This document shows positions 41,857 through 50,845 of a stretch of 64,000 nucleotides of DNA, one piece after another. The first letter of the stretch is position 1, and every line of letters begins with the position of its first letter. The position numbers and the translations under genes were made by a program. The notes under the pieces are model-generated. The model made no database searches. It was not told the origin of the DNA and was given only the letters and a program-made list of their open reading frames with translations. Source of the stretch: Agrobacterium cucumeris (GTDB lineage: Bacteria > Pseudomonadota > Alphaproteobacteria > Rhizobiales > Rhizobiaceae); assembly GCF_030036535.1 (NCBI RefSeq), contig NZ_CP080388.1:2103001-2167000 (forward strand), read 5' to 3'.

Positions 41857-41917
41857 GGTATTACTCCTCTGGTTGGGTTGCGTGGTCCGTTTTCGGATCT
41901 CACGGGGGTTCGTTTGA

Positions 41918-42934
41918 CTATGTGTTCTCCGTTACCGTGGCGATGACGGAAAGGCAGTCGCCGGCCTTGATCAGGCCGGGAACGTGGCGTGCCGCAAGCA
42001 CGCCATGCATGGATGCGCGATAATCGACTGGCGCGAGGCCGGTTTTTCCAACCGGATAGACCCGGGCGATGATTTCACCTGCCGTGACCGCGTCTCCCAG
42101 ATCGCGGACAAAGGCGACGAGCCCGTCATCTTCGGCAAAGGTGAAGCAATCGCTGGAGGGCATGTCCAGCCAGCGGCTTGGTTGAACATCCAGCGAACCA
42201 GCCAGTATGCCGGCGTGGCGCAGCAGGTTGAGGCTGCCTTTTCGGGCGATGTCGATCGATCTCGCGCTCGCCGTGCCGGCCCCGCCAAGTTCGGTCGTGA
42301 CGAAAACCTTGCCGAGTTCCTCGACCGTCGTATCGAGCATGCCGACGGCGTCGATTTCCAGCATCTTCATCGAATAGGGCGCTGCAAAGGCAGCCACCGC
42401 CTCAAAACAACGGGTCTCCTGCGTCTTGTCGGACAGTTCGTGAGCGGCGGCATAGGGCAGGAAGTCAAGTGTCCTGCCGCCGGAATGGAAATCGAGAACG
42501 ATATCCGCAAGCGGTATCAGATGTCGGGTCACGTAATCGGCGATCTTCTCCGTCACCGTTCCATCAGGCCGGCCGGGAAAGCTGCGGTTCAGGTTTCCCC
42601 GGTCGATGGGCGACGTCCGTGTGCCGGCGCGAAAGGCCGGATAGTTGAGCGCCGGCACGATGATGATGCGCCCGCTCACCTCACCTGGATCAAGCGTATG
42701 GGCAAGCTCGAAAAGTGCCGCCGGACCCTCATATTCGTCGCCGTGATTGGCGCCGGTCAGAAGTGCTGTCGGCCCTTCGCCATTGGCGATGATGCAGATC
42801 GGTATCATCACCGAACCCCAGGCGCTGTCATCGCGGCTATAGGGGAGCCGCAAATGACCGTGCTGTACGCCTTTCGCGTCGAAATCGACGGAGGGCGTGA
42901 TCGGCGAGGGGCGAGGAGCGGTGCTCAACATCAT
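41918..42934 (-). CDS. eutE: N-acetyl-2,4-diaminobutyrate deacetylase EutE/DoeB
   Basis: A 338-residue AstE/AspA-type zinc carboxypeptidase-fold enzyme. Zinc ligands are visible in LLTGANHGDEYEGPAALFEL (H, E) and ADIVLDFHSGGRTLDFLPYA (H). In ectoine degradation it removes the acetyl group from N-alpha-acetyl-L-2,4-diaminobutyrate, giving diaminobutyrate. It starts 1 bp after the eutD stop and precedes ehuB by 61 bp. The symbol follows the eut nomenclature for ectoine utilisation, which has nothing to do with ethanolamine. Confidence 0.92.
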   Translation of the reverse strand: MMLSTAPRPSPITPSVDFDAKGVQHGHLRLPYSRDDSAWGSVMIPICIIANGEGPTALLTGANHGDEYEGPAALFELAHTLDPGEVSGRIIIVPALNYPAFRAGTRTSPIDRGNLNRSFPGRPDGTVTEKIADYVTRHLIPLADIVLDFHSGGRTLDFLPYAAAHELSDKTQETRCFEAVAAFAAPYSMKMLEIDAVGMLDTTVEELGKVFVTTELGGAGTASARSIDIARKGSLNLLRHAGILAGSLDVQPSRWLDMPSSDCFTFAEDDGLVAFVRDLGDAVTAGEIIARVYPVGKTGLAPVDYRASMHGVLAARHVPGLIKAGDCLSVIATVTENT

Positions 42935-42935
42935 C

Positions 42936-44114
42936 TCAGCCCTTCACGAAGAGTTGCCGCGGCACATTCGACAGGCACTCGACGCCCGTTTCGGTGATCG
43001 CGATGCTTTCGGTGATTTCGAGCCCCATGTCCTCAAGCCACAGACCCGTCATGAAGTGGAACGTCATGCCGGGTTTCAGCTCGGTGCGATCACCGGGCCG
43101 CAGGCTCATGGTGCGCTCGCCCCAGTCAGGCGGATAGGACAGGCCGATCGGATAACCGGTGCGGTTGTCCTTGATGATCCCGTATTTTTTCAGCACGGCA
43201 AAAAAGGCATTGGCGATGTCTTCGCAGGTGTTGCCCGGCTTCGCTGCCGAAAGTCCGGCTTCCATGCCTTCGAGCGTTGCTTTTTCCGCATCGAGAAACG
43301 CCTGTGTCGGCTTGCCGAGAAAAACGGTGCGCGATAGCGGGCAATGATAACGCCTGTAGGCGCCGGCGATCTCAAAGAATGTCCCTTCTCCAAGGCGCAT
43401 GGGTTTGTCGTCCCATGTCAGATGCGGCGCCGATGCGTCGGCTCCGGACGGCAAAAGTGGAACAATGGCGGGATAGTCACCGCCGAATTCGGCGGTGCCG
43501 CGAATGCCGGCATCGTAAATCTCGGCGACGAGATCACATTTGCGCATGCCGGGCTCCACCACGTCGACGATGCGCTTGTGCATCAACTCGACGATCTTGC
43601 CGGCTTTGCGCATATAATCGAGTTCGGTCGGGCTCTTGACTGCGCGCTGCCAGTTCACGAGACCCGCCGCATCATTGAAGCGGGCGTTAGGCAGATGTTT
43701 CTGCAGCGACGCAAAGGCGGCGGCGGAAAAATAGTAGTTATCCATCTCGACGCCGACGGTGAGGCCGGACCAGCCCCGGTCTTCGATGATCTGCGACAGC
43801 AGATCCATCGGGTGGCGTTCGGTCGATTGAACGTAATGATCGGGATAGCCGATAATATTGTCATGGGCGAGGTAGGCCGTGCGCTTTGCGCCATTGGCGT
43901 CCTGTTTTCGGCCATACCAGATCGGCTCGCCATCCGGTGGCACCAGAACGCATTGATGCACATAAAAGGACCAGCCGTCATAACCGGTCAGCCAGTGCAT
44001 GTTGGAGGGATCGGTGACCACAAGAAGGTCGATGCCGGCCTTTTCCATGGCTTTGCGGGTTTTGGACAGGCGCGCGGCATATTCCTCGCGCGTAAAGTTC
44101 AGCGTTATGCTCAC
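42936..44114 (-). CDS. eutD: Ectoine hydrolase EutD/DoeA (M24 pita-bread fold)
   Basis: A 392-residue peptidase M24-like enzyme: creatinase-type N-terminal domain (YAARLSKTRKAMEKAGIDLL, VTDPSNMHWLTGYDGWSFYV) and C-terminal pita-bread domain (SPTELDYMRKAGKIVELMHK, LGEGTFFEIAGAYRRYHCPL, LKPGMTFHFMTGLWLEDMGL). Several metal ligands of true aminopeptidases are replaced, as expected for ectoine hydrolase. It opens the ectoine ring to N-acetyl-diaminobutyrate in the cytoplasm. It overlaps eutC by 4 bp. Confidence 0.93.
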   Translation of the reverse strand: MSITLNFTREEYAARLSKTRKAMEKAGIDLLVVTDPSNMHWLTGYDGWSFYVHQCVLVPPDGEPIWYGRKQDANGAKRTAYLAHDNIIGYPDHYVQSTERHPMDLLSQIIEDRGWSGLTVGVEMDNYYFSAAAFASLQKHLPNARFNDAAGLVNWQRAVKSPTELDYMRKAGKIVELMHKRIVDVVEPGMRKCDLVAEIYDAGIRGTAEFGGDYPAIVPLLPSGADASAPHLTWDDKPMRLGEGTFFEIAGAYRRYHCPLSRTVFLGKPTQAFLDAEKATLEGMEAGLSAAKPGNTCEDIANAFFAVLKKYGIIKDNRTGYPIGLSYPPDWGERTMSLRPGDRTELKPGMTFHFMTGLWLEDMGLEITESIAITETGVECLSNVPRQLFVKG

Positions 44115-45124
44115 GCTGCGTCTCCCATTTTTATGCTGTTTTCGATGATCTGGCCGCTATTGGCTTCCCGTGCGCGGATGAAGGCGAGATTGGCGATGGC
44201 GGTATCCTGCACGCCGGTGCCGGTCAGGTCGGCAAAGGTTATCTGGTCACGGCCCACTCTTCCCTGCGCCTTGCCGGCGATGATCGCCCCAAGCTCGGGA
44301 AATTGCTGATCCGGCATGACACGCCCTGCGGCGATGGCATGGTGCAGCTCGCCGAGAATGCGGGTCTGGGTCAGACGGTCCGCGACATAGGTCGCCCGGG
44401 CAAAGACGCCGGGATCAATTTCATTCTTGTGTTCGGCGTCCGATCCCATCGCGGTCAGATGCTGGCCCGGTTCCAGCCAGTCGGCAAACAGGATCGGCTT
44501 TTCGGATGGCGTTGTGGTGATGATGATGTCCGCGCCTCGTATTGCGGCACGCGGGTCGGGCAAGGCGGTGATCTCGATACCGTGTTCGCGGGGGAAATCG
44601 CCGGCGAGTTCCTGCGCCCTGTCATGGTTTCGGGCCCATATCCGGGCCGATCTTATCGGGCGCACCAGCATCAGGGCTTCCAGCTGCAACCGTGCCTGCA
44701 TGCCTGCGCCGAAAATCGTGGCGGTGGAGGCATCCTCGCGTGACAGGTGGCGCGCAGTGACAGCGCCGGCTGCGGCGGTGCGAACATCGGTGAGATAACC
44801 ATTGTCGAGAAGCAGCGCCTCCACCAGTCCCGTTTTCGCACTGAAGAGGATCATCAGGCCGTTGAGGCTCGGCAGGCCAAGCTTCGGATTATCGAAAAAG
44901 CCGGGGCTGACCTTGATGGCGAAACCTTCAAAGCCGGGCACGTAAGCCGTCTTTACATCCACTTCGCCGCGGAACTCTGGAATATCGAGACGCAGGATCG
45001 GCGGCATGGCGACGGCTTCGGTGGCCAGTGCCGCAAAGGCCCGTTCGACGCAGTCGATGGAAGACAGGTCGAGCTTGATGATGGCGCGAAGGTCGTTTTC
45101 GGTCAGGATGGCGATGCGGCTCAT
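44111..45124 (-). CDS. eutC: EutC, ornithine cyclodeaminase-like dehydrogenase
   Basis: A 337-residue member of the ornithine cyclodeaminase/mu-crystallin family. It has the Rossmann motif ATIFGAGMQARLQLEALMLV, RDHDRAQ-like ARNHDRAQELAGDF, and DIIITTTPSEKPILFADWLE. In ectoine utilisation EutC is thought to work with EutB in converting hydroxyectoine-derived intermediates toward ectoine. It overlaps both neighbours (eutB and eutD) by ATGA, so synthesis of EutB-C-D is tightly coupled. Confidence 0.9.
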   Translation of the reverse strand: MSRIAILTENDLRAIIKLDLSSIDCVERAFAALATEAVAMPPILRLDIPEFRGEVDVKTAYVPGFEGFAIKVSPGFFDNPKLGLPSLNGLMILFSAKTGLVEALLLDNGYLTDVRTAAAGAVTARHLSREDASTATIFGAGMQARLQLEALMLVRPIRSARIWARNHDRAQELAGDFPREHGIEITALPDPRAAIRGADIIITTTPSEKPILFADWLEPGQHLTAMGSDAEHKNEIDPGVFARATYVADRLTQTRILGELHHAIAAGRVMPDQQFPELGAIIAGKAQGRVGRDQITFADLTGTGVQDTAIANLAFIRAREANSGQIIENSIKMGDAA

Positions 45125-46140
45125 GCGACAGCTCCCTCGACGATCGTCTTGTGAATGGCCGGGTCGATATTGCCGCCGGATACGATAAGGGCGGTGGGGC
45201 CGCTGATTTTGATCTTGCCTGACAGGATCGCAGCAAAACCAACGGCGCCGGCTCCTTCCACGATCAAACCTTCTTCGCGTGCCGCATGGCAGATCCCGGC
45301 AGCTATCTCGGCCTCGGAAACCAGCACGATCTCGTCAAGCAGCGCGCGGCAGAGTGCAAAAGTCACGCGGTTTTCCAGCCCGATGCCACCACCCAGCGAA
45401 TCCGCCAGTGTTTCCTGCTCCCGCACGGAGACAGGCCTGCCTGCCGAGACCGATGCATGCATGGCCGCGCCGCGCTCCATGGAGATGCCGATGATACGGG
45501 CCTGCGGCCGCAAAGCCTTGATGGCCACGGCAATGCCGCCCGCCAGGCCGCCGCCGGAGAGGGGAATGAGGATGGTTTCCAGATCAGGCATGTCCTCGAC
45601 AATTTCGATGCCGATCGTGCCCTGACCGGCCACGACATTCACATCATCAAAGGGCGGGATCGACGTCAGGCCGTGGCTGCCTGTCAGGCGTTCAACTTCC
45701 TCCTGCGCGTCGTCCTGCGATGTGCCGACGATGCGAATATCGGCACCGAGGGCACGGATGGCTTCGACCTTGTTTGCCGGCACGAGCGACGACATGCAGA
45801 CCGTGGTGGGAATGCCGAGTTTGCGCGCGGCATAGGCGACAGCGCGGCCATGATTGCCCGTCGAGGCGGTGACAAGGCCCCGCCTGCGTGCCTCGTCGTC
45901 AAGCGACAGGATCGCATTCATCGCGCCGCGCAGCTTGAAGGCGCCGACGGGCTGAAGGGTTTCCAGTTTGAGATGGACCGGCGCGCCGTGACCTTGCGAC
46001 AGGGCACCGGAGCGAACCAGCGGCGTCCGCTCCACGTGGCCGAGGATACGCGTGGCAGCCTGCTCGATATCTGTCAGCGAGACCGGCAGCAGGAATGTGT
46101 CAGCGGATATGGAAAGGTTTTCGCTCTTCATGATTGTCAT
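45121..46140 (-). CDS. eutB: EutB, threonine dehydratase-like PLP enzyme
   Basis: A 339-residue fold-type II PLP enzyme. The cofactor Lys is in QPVGAFKLRGAMNAI (K69), the Asn/Gly loop in STGNHGRAVAYAARKLGIPT, the phosphate loop in PLSGGGLAGGIAVAI, and a C-terminal SGGNID motif. The eut-cluster enzyme is proposed to process hydroxyectoine. The start is 46140 (MTIMK) or 46131 (MKSEN); neither has a strong ribosome site. It is the first gene after a 70-bp AT-rich region carrying direct repeats, so an internal promoter is likely here. Confidence 0.9.
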   Translation of the reverse strand: MTIMKSENLSISADTFLLPVSLTDIEQAATRILGHVERTPLVRSGALSQGHGAPVHLKLETLQPVGAFKLRGAMNAILSLDDEARRRGLVTASTGNHGRAVAYAARKLGIPTTVCMSSLVPANKVEAIRALGADIRIVGTSQDDAQEEVERLTGSHGLTSIPPFDDVNVVAGQGTIGIEIVEDMPDLETILIPLSGGGLAGGIAVAIKALRPQARIIGISMERGAAMHASVSAGRPVSVREQETLADSLGGGIGLENRVTFALCRALLDEIVLVSEAEIAAGICHAAREEGLIVEGAGAVGFAAILSGKIKISGPTALIVSGGNIDPAIHKTIVEGAVA

Positions 46141-46210
46141 GTTGAGAGCGAAGTAAAATCATGTCAATTATTATATTGTAATGATTCAATGATTTTCGGG
46201 CAAGGGCGTT
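46141..46210 (-). promoter_or_regulatory. AT-rich promoter/operator region upstream of eutB
   Basis: Between enuR and eutB lies an AT-rich stretch unlike its surroundings. The plus strand shows AATGATT twice (46180-46186 and 46188-46194, 8-bp period). On the minus strand TTGCCC, 17 bp, then TACAAT make a reasonable sigma70 promoter overlapping those repeats. MocR-type regulators often bind direct repeats at such promoters, so this is a candidate EnuR operator driving eutBCDE-ehuBCDA. Confidence 0.5.
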
Positions 46211-47659
46211 TCAGCCGATGGAACCGATGTCATAAACCGGCGGCAATTGCTCGAAGGCCTGGCGCACCGTCGTCAGTGCCTTGGCGAGGCTTTGATGGTT
46301 GAGGCGTCCGCCGAGACATATGCGGATGCCGCCGCCGTGGCCTGGCCCGGCAACAAAGGGCTCCGATGGCGTGACCGCAACGTTCTGGTTGGTCAGGGAG
46401 CGGACCAGGCCGTCTTCCGTCCAGTGCGGCGGAACCCTGAGCCAGGCGCAGAAGGAGAGGGGATGGCTCGAGGCGATATGGTCGCCGAGGATTTCCATTG
46501 CAATGGTCTGGCGTGCGCGGGCTTCGGCGCGCTGGATGTCCAGCAGCCGGCGCGCAGTGCCGTTTTCAACCCAGCGTGTGGCGATTTCGGCGGTCAGATA
46601 TGTACCGCTCCAGCTCGAAACCCGCAGGATGGAGGCGGCGCGGATGGAATAGGCCGGTGGTACGACGAGGTAACCGACGCGCAGCCCTGTCAGGACCGTC
46701 TTGGTAAAGCTGGTAACGAAGAAGCCCAGATCCGGCAGCATCTCGGTGATGGACGGCAACCCGTCTTCGATCATCGGGCGATACACTTCATCCTCAATGA
46801 CGAAGACGCCGTGTCGTTGCGCAATCGCGGCGATGTCGCGCCGGCGTTCCGCGCCCGCGACGTGGCCGGTGGGATTGTTGAGGGTGGGGATGAGAACGAG
46901 CGCCCGCACCCCGCCCGCCGCGCAGGCGGCCTCCAGCGCATCGGGCAGAATGCCCTCGCCATCGGTGGGCAGTCCCTTGAGACTGAACCCCAGAATGTTC
47001 GAAAGGCCGATAATGCCGTGGTCGGTAAGATTTTCGCACAGCACGACGTCGCTCGAACGGACGATGCAGCTGAGTGCGAGGAAAATGCCGTGTGCGGCGC
47101 CGTTGGTGACAAGGATACGCTCCGCACCGGCCGTGACGCCCATCATGCCGAGCCAGCTGCGTGCCGTCTCGCGATGACTGTCCAGTCCCGCGACCGGACG
47201 GCAGGGGCGCATGAAACCTGAATTGTCACTATCCGCCAGTTCGCGCAGGATCGCGCGCGAGGCAGTTTCGTGCTCCTCGAGATAAACGCCGCGGATAATG
47301 GAAAGATCAAGCACCTCGGTCGGGCTGTGATCCAGCATCATGCGGCCCGCCCGGTCCGTTACCCGCGCCTTGACGAAGGTACCGCGGCCGATTTCGCCGC
47401 TCAGATAACCCAGCCGTTCAGCCTCCTTGTAGGAGAGGCTGACGGTCTGGACGGAAAGGCCAAGATCACGGGCCAGATCGCGATGGGTCGGCATGCGGTC
47501 CATCGGCTTCAAGACGCCGGCATCGATATCGGCGATGATCCGTTCCGTCAGTGCCGAATGTTTGGTCTCGCCCTTCTGCTTGGTCAGGCTTGGTCGCCAT
47601 GCCACCGGTTTTGTTGCGGGAACCGGATCGGGACTGAGCGGATTGGCTTGACGACGCAT
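46211..47659 (-). CDS. enuR: EnuR, MocR-type (GntR/aminotransferase) ectoine-utilisation regulator
   Basis: A 482-residue MocR-family regulator. The N-terminal winged helix (ALTERIIADIDAGVLKPMDR, MPTHRDLARDLGLSVQTVSL) is joined by a linker to an aminotransferase-fold domain with the PLP lysine in FFVTSFTKTVLTGLRVGYLV (K320). In this family the bound PLP senses ectoine breakdown products (N-acetyl-diaminobutyrate, diaminobutyrate), relieving repression. It sits inside the minus-strand cluster between doeD and eutB. An inverted repeat with ATGAAATT/AATTTCAT arms overlaps its start region, which may mean autoregulation. Confidence 0.92.
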   Translation of the reverse strand: MRRQANPLSPDPVPATKPVAWRPSLTKQKGETKHSALTERIIADIDAGVLKPMDRMPTHRDLARDLGLSVQTVSLSYKEAERLGYLSGEIGRGTFVKARVTDRAGRMMLDHSPTEVLDLSIIRGVYLEEHETASRAILRELADSDNSGFMRPCRPVAGLDSHRETARSWLGMMGVTAGAERILVTNGAAHGIFLALSCIVRSSDVVLCENLTDHGIIGLSNILGFSLKGLPTDGEGILPDALEAACAAGGVRALVLIPTLNNPTGHVAGAERRRDIAAIAQRHGVFVIEDEVYRPMIEDGLPSITEMLPDLGFFVTSFTKTVLTGLRVGYLVVPPAYSIRAASILRVSSWSGTYLTAEIATRWVENGTARRLLDIQRAEARARQTIAMEILGDHIASSHPLSFCAWLRVPPHWTEDGLVRSLTNQNVAVTPSEPFVAGPGHGGGIRICLGGRLNHQSLAKALTTVRQAFEQLPPVYDIGSIG

Positions 47660-47693
47660 GAAATTGTCTCGTTTTTAGCGAAGGTAATTTCAT
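47658..47693. promoter_or_regulatory. Inverted repeat at the enuR start (possible autoregulatory site)
   Basis: ATGAAATT (47658-47665) and AATTTCAT (47686-47693) are perfect inverted copies 28 bp apart, one overlapping the enuR start codon on the minus strand. Position suggests control of enuR translation or transcription. No motif identical to the eutB-upstream repeats is present, so assignment to EnuR is tentative. Confidence 0.35.
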
Positions 47694-47827
47694 GACATTA
47701 TGCACGGTTCTTCAAAAAGATGAAGCCTTATGAATTGCCGGTGACGATTGCACGGCGAATATGCGCAATCGTCACGCTGTTGCCGCTCAAACAGGCATTG
47801 ATGGTGGAAGCGGGATGGCGCGGATCC

Positions 47828-49231
47828 TCAGATTTTTTCGCCCGCCTGTACCAGTTCATCCATGACGCTGCGAACAGCAGCTTCGGCGATGGCGATGATC
47901 TCGTCCACCTCTGCCTTTGTCGTGACGAGTGGCGGCGCAAAACCCAGAATATCGCCATGCGGCATGGCACGGGCGATGAGACCGCCGTTGCGCGCCGCCT
48001 TGGAAACGCGCGCGCCGACCGCAAGACCGGGGGCAAAGCGGGTTTTCCTGTCACGATCGGCGACAAATTCGATTGCGCCCATCAGGCCTACACCGCGCAC
48101 TTCACCGACGATTGGCAGCTGGGCAAACTTCGCCTTGAGCTGTTCCTGGAAGTAGCTGCCGACGGCCCGTGCATTGCCCGGCAGGTCTTCCTTTTCCACG
48201 ATGTCGAGCACGGCATTTGCCGCCGCCGCACCAATTGGATGGCCCGAATAGGTATAGCCGTGCGAGAAGGCACCGACGCGATCAGCGCCTTCCTCCATCA
48301 CCTTGTAAACCTTCTCGCCGACGATTGCGCCGGAGAGCGGGAAATAGGCGGAGGTCAGCCCCTTGGCGACGGTAATCAGATCCGGTTCGATGCCATAATG
48401 CTGCGAGCCGAACATGGAGCCGGTACGCCCGAAACCGGTGATCACTTCATCGGCGATCAGCAGGATGTCGTATTTCCTGAGGACAGTCTGTATCGCCGCC
48501 CAGTAACCCTCCGGCGGCGGTGTGATGCCGCCGGTACCGAGCACCGGTTCGGCAATGAAGGCGCCAATCGTATCGGGATTTTCCCGAAGGATAAGGGCCT
48601 CGAGCTCGTCGGCACGCCGTTTTGAAAATTCGAGTTCGGTTTCACCTGCTTCCGCGCCCCAATAATGATGGGGAGCGCCAGTGTGCAGGATGCCCGCACG
48701 CGGCAGGTCCATATGGTCATGATAGAAGCTCATGCCGGTCATGGAGCCGGAGACGACGCTGCAGCCGTGATATCCCCGCTCGCGCGAGATGATCTTCTTT
48801 TTTTCCGGCTTGCCGCGCAGGTTGCTGTAATACCAGACAAGCTTTGCCTGGGTTTCGTTGGCATCCGAACCGGACATGCCATAAAAGACCTTGCTCATCC
48901 TGCCTGGCGCCATTTTCACCAGCCGGTCAGAAAGGATTGCCAGTTCGTCGGTCGTGTGGGCGGCGTAGGAATGGTAATAGGCAAGGCGATAGGCCTGACG
49001 GGAAATAGCCTCGGCCACCTCGGTGCGGCCATATCCGACATTGACGCAATAAAGCCCGGCGAAACCATCGATCAATTGTTTGCCATGCGCGTCCTGAATG
49101 CGAATGCCCTTGCCGGTTTCAACGATCGTCGGTTCGCCGAGCTTGCCGCTGGCGAAATCCTTCAGCTGCGTAAAGGGGTGCAGAACCGCGTTGCGATCCA
49201 TTTCGGCGATACGTTTGATATCGATGGTCAT
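47828..49231 (-). CDS. doeD: Diaminobutyrate aminotransferase DoeD (class III aminotransferase)
   Basis: A 467-residue class III PLP aminotransferase. Visible are HPFTQLKDFASGKLGEPTIV, GMSGSDANETQAKLVWYYSN, SRERGYHGCSVVSGSMTGMS, LLIADEVITGFGRTGSMFGS and the PLP Lys in LITVAKGLTSAYFPLSGAIV. In the ectoine pathway DoeD converts L-2,4-diaminobutyrate to aspartate semialdehyde. It lies 14 bp downstream of the aldehyde dehydrogenase gene and 168 bp upstream of enuR on the same strand. Family features alone would allow other omega-amino substrates; the cluster fixes the role. Confidence 0.88.
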   Translation of the reverse strand: MTIDIKRIAEMDRNAVLHPFTQLKDFASGKLGEPTIVETGKGIRIQDAHGKQLIDGFAGLYCVNVGYGRTEVAEAISRQAYRLAYYHSYAAHTTDELAILSDRLVKMAPGRMSKVFYGMSGSDANETQAKLVWYYSNLRGKPEKKKIISRERGYHGCSVVSGSMTGMSFYHDHMDLPRAGILHTGAPHHYWGAEAGETELEFSKRRADELEALILRENPDTIGAFIAEPVLGTGGITPPPEGYWAAIQTVLRKYDILLIADEVITGFGRTGSMFGSQHYGIEPDLITVAKGLTSAYFPLSGAIVGEKVYKVMEEGADRVGAFSHGYTYSGHPIGAAAANAVLDIVEKEDLPGNARAVGSYFQEQLKAKFAQLPIVGEVRGVGLMGAIEFVADRDRKTRFAPGLAVGARVSKAARNGGLIARAMPHGDILGFAPPLVTTKAEVDEIIAIAEAAVRSVMDELVQAGEKI

Positions 49232-49245
49232 GACAGAAATTCCTT

Positions 49246-50724
49246 TCAGGCAGCAAGATTGCCGAAGCAGACATATTTGGGTTCGAGATATTCCAGGAGA
49301 CCATGGCGCGACCCCTCGCGGCCAAGCCCGGATTGTTTCCAGCCGCCGAATGGAATGGGCGCGCCGGTGAATTTCGGCGTGTTGACGGCCACCATGCCGT
49401 ATTCCAGCTGGTTGGTGAGACGCATCGCGCGGCCGAGGTCGTTGGTGTAGAGATAGGCTGCGAGCCCCATTTCCGTCGCGTTGGCGCGGCGGATCACCTC
49501 CTGCTCATCGTCGAACGGCAATATGGCGGCGACCGGCCCGAAGGTTTCCTCGCGGGCGATCAGCATGTCGTCGGTAACGTCGGCAAGAACCGTTGGCGTA
49601 ACAAAATTGCCGCCCAGAGGACTATCCTGCCCGCCGCAGACCAGACGTGCGCCGGCTGACAGAGCCTGGGCGGTCTGCTGACGGCATTTCTCGGCGACAG
49701 AAGCGCGTGTCATCGGGCCGATATCGACATCGGGTTCAAGACCGTGGCCGACCACAAGTTCGGACGTCGCTTTGGCAAACTGGTCGATGAACCGTTCGTA
49801 AACTGCGCGTTGAACGTAGATGCGGTTTGCCGCAAGGCAGTCCTGTCCTGATGTGGCGAATTTGGCGCCGAGGCAGCCTTTGACCGCCTGGGACAGGTTG
49901 GTATCCTCGAACACGATGAAAGGCGCATGGCCACCAAGCTCAAGCGATGCTTTTTTGACGGTTGCCGCCGATTGTTCGAGGAGGATCCGTCCGACCTGCG
50001 TCGAACCGGTGAAGGAAAATGCGCGAACATCGGTGTGGTCAAGAAGGCGGCGCGCCAGCGGGGCGGCTTCGCCGGGCAGCACCTGTAAAACGCCTGATGG
50101 CATTCCCGCCTCTTCTGCAAGCTTTGCCAAGGCCAGAGCCGAGAGCGGCGTTTCCGGTGCCGGTTTGACGATCATGGTGCAACCGGCGGCAAGGGCGGCA
50201 CCGGCCTTGCGGGTTATCATGGCGGAAGGGAAGTTCCATGGGGTGATTGCCACGGTAACGCCGATTGGCTGCATCTGCACGGACAGGCTGCCGCCCTTCA
50301 AATGGCTCGGGATGGTTTCACCATAGGATCGTTCGCCTTCGCTCGCGAACCAGTCGAGAAAATTGGCGGCATAGGAAATCTCGCCAAGGGATTCAGAAAG
50401 CGGTTTGCCCTGTTCGGCGGTTATGATGGTGGCGAGATCATCCGCGTTTTCACGCATCAACCTGCTCCAGGCGCGCAGGATGTCGCCACGTTCGACGGGC
50501 AGCCGTTCGCGCCAGTCGAGAAAGGCTTTGCCAGCGGCATCGATTGCGACATCGACATCGTCGAGCGAGCAGGATGTCACGCTGGCGAAGTGGTCGCCGG
50601 TGGCCGGATCGATAACGCTCAGTTTCTCGTCACGCGCCACCCATGCCCCATCAAGATAGGCACGATGCTCGACCAGATCGGTCCGATGCAGACTTTTCAG
50701 CGCCGCGCTGGCGATATCTTTCAT
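49246..50724 (-). CDS. doeC: Aldehyde dehydrogenase DoeC (aspartate-semialdehyde dehydrogenase role)
   Basis: A 492-residue NAD(P)-dependent aldehyde dehydrogenase, GabD-like: AITPWNFPSAMITRKAGAAL, FTGSTQVGRILLEQSA, active-site Glu in ASLELGGHAPFIVFED and catalytic Cys in ATSGQDCLAANRIYVQ. By sequence it resembles succinate-semialdehyde dehydrogenase; next to doeD in an ectoine cluster it should oxidise aspartate semialdehyde to aspartate. It is the first gene of the minus-strand unit and is divergent from the AsnC-type regulator, sharing 121 bp of control region. An ssd name is used in some relatives. Confidence 0.87.
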   Translation of the reverse strand: MKDIASAALKSLHRTDLVEHRAYLDGAWVARDEKLSVIDPATGDHFASVTSCSLDDVDVAIDAAGKAFLDWRERLPVERGDILRAWSRLMRENADDLATIITAEQGKPLSESLGEISYAANFLDWFASEGERSYGETIPSHLKGGSLSVQMQPIGVTVAITPWNFPSAMITRKAGAALAAGCTMIVKPAPETPLSALALAKLAEEAGMPSGVLQVLPGEAAPLARRLLDHTDVRAFSFTGSTQVGRILLEQSAATVKKASLELGGHAPFIVFEDTNLSQAVKGCLGAKFATSGQDCLAANRIYVQRAVYERFIDQFAKATSELVVGHGLEPDVDIGPMTRASVAEKCRQQTAQALSAGARLVCGGQDSPLGGNFVTPTVLADVTDDMLIAREETFGPVAAILPFDDEQEVIRRANATEMGLAAYLYTNDLGRAMRLTNQLEYGMVAVNTPKFTGAPIPFGGWKQSGLGREGSRHGLLEYLEPKYVCFGNLAA

Positions 50725-50788
50725 GAGGAGGCTCCCTTTTTATTTGCAAGGAGCTTAGCGGCGCGGCATCATCGATCGGCGGCGTTTG

Positions 50789-50845
50789 TTCCTGTCGATG
50801 CGCAGGAATAATGCTTAGTTTCTCATATTGACGCAGGAATTCTGC
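50789..50845. promoter_or_regulatory. Repeated CAGGAA/TTCCTG sites between doeC and doeX
   Basis: CGCAGGAATnnTGC occurs twice (50801-50814 and 50832-50845), 31 bp or about three helical turns apart, and an inverted half-site TTCCTG lies at 50789-50794. Phased, degenerate sites are typical of Lrp/AsnC regulators. The second copy includes the AGGA ribosome site of doeX itself. Confidence 0.55.

Noticed and set aside
41918-46140. Reading eutBCDE as ethanolamine utilisation
   Set aside because: None of the proteins resemble ethanolamine ammonia-lyase or microcompartment proteins; the families (threonine dehydratase, ornithine cyclodeaminase, M24, AstE) and the adjacent ehu transporter fit ectoine utilisation.
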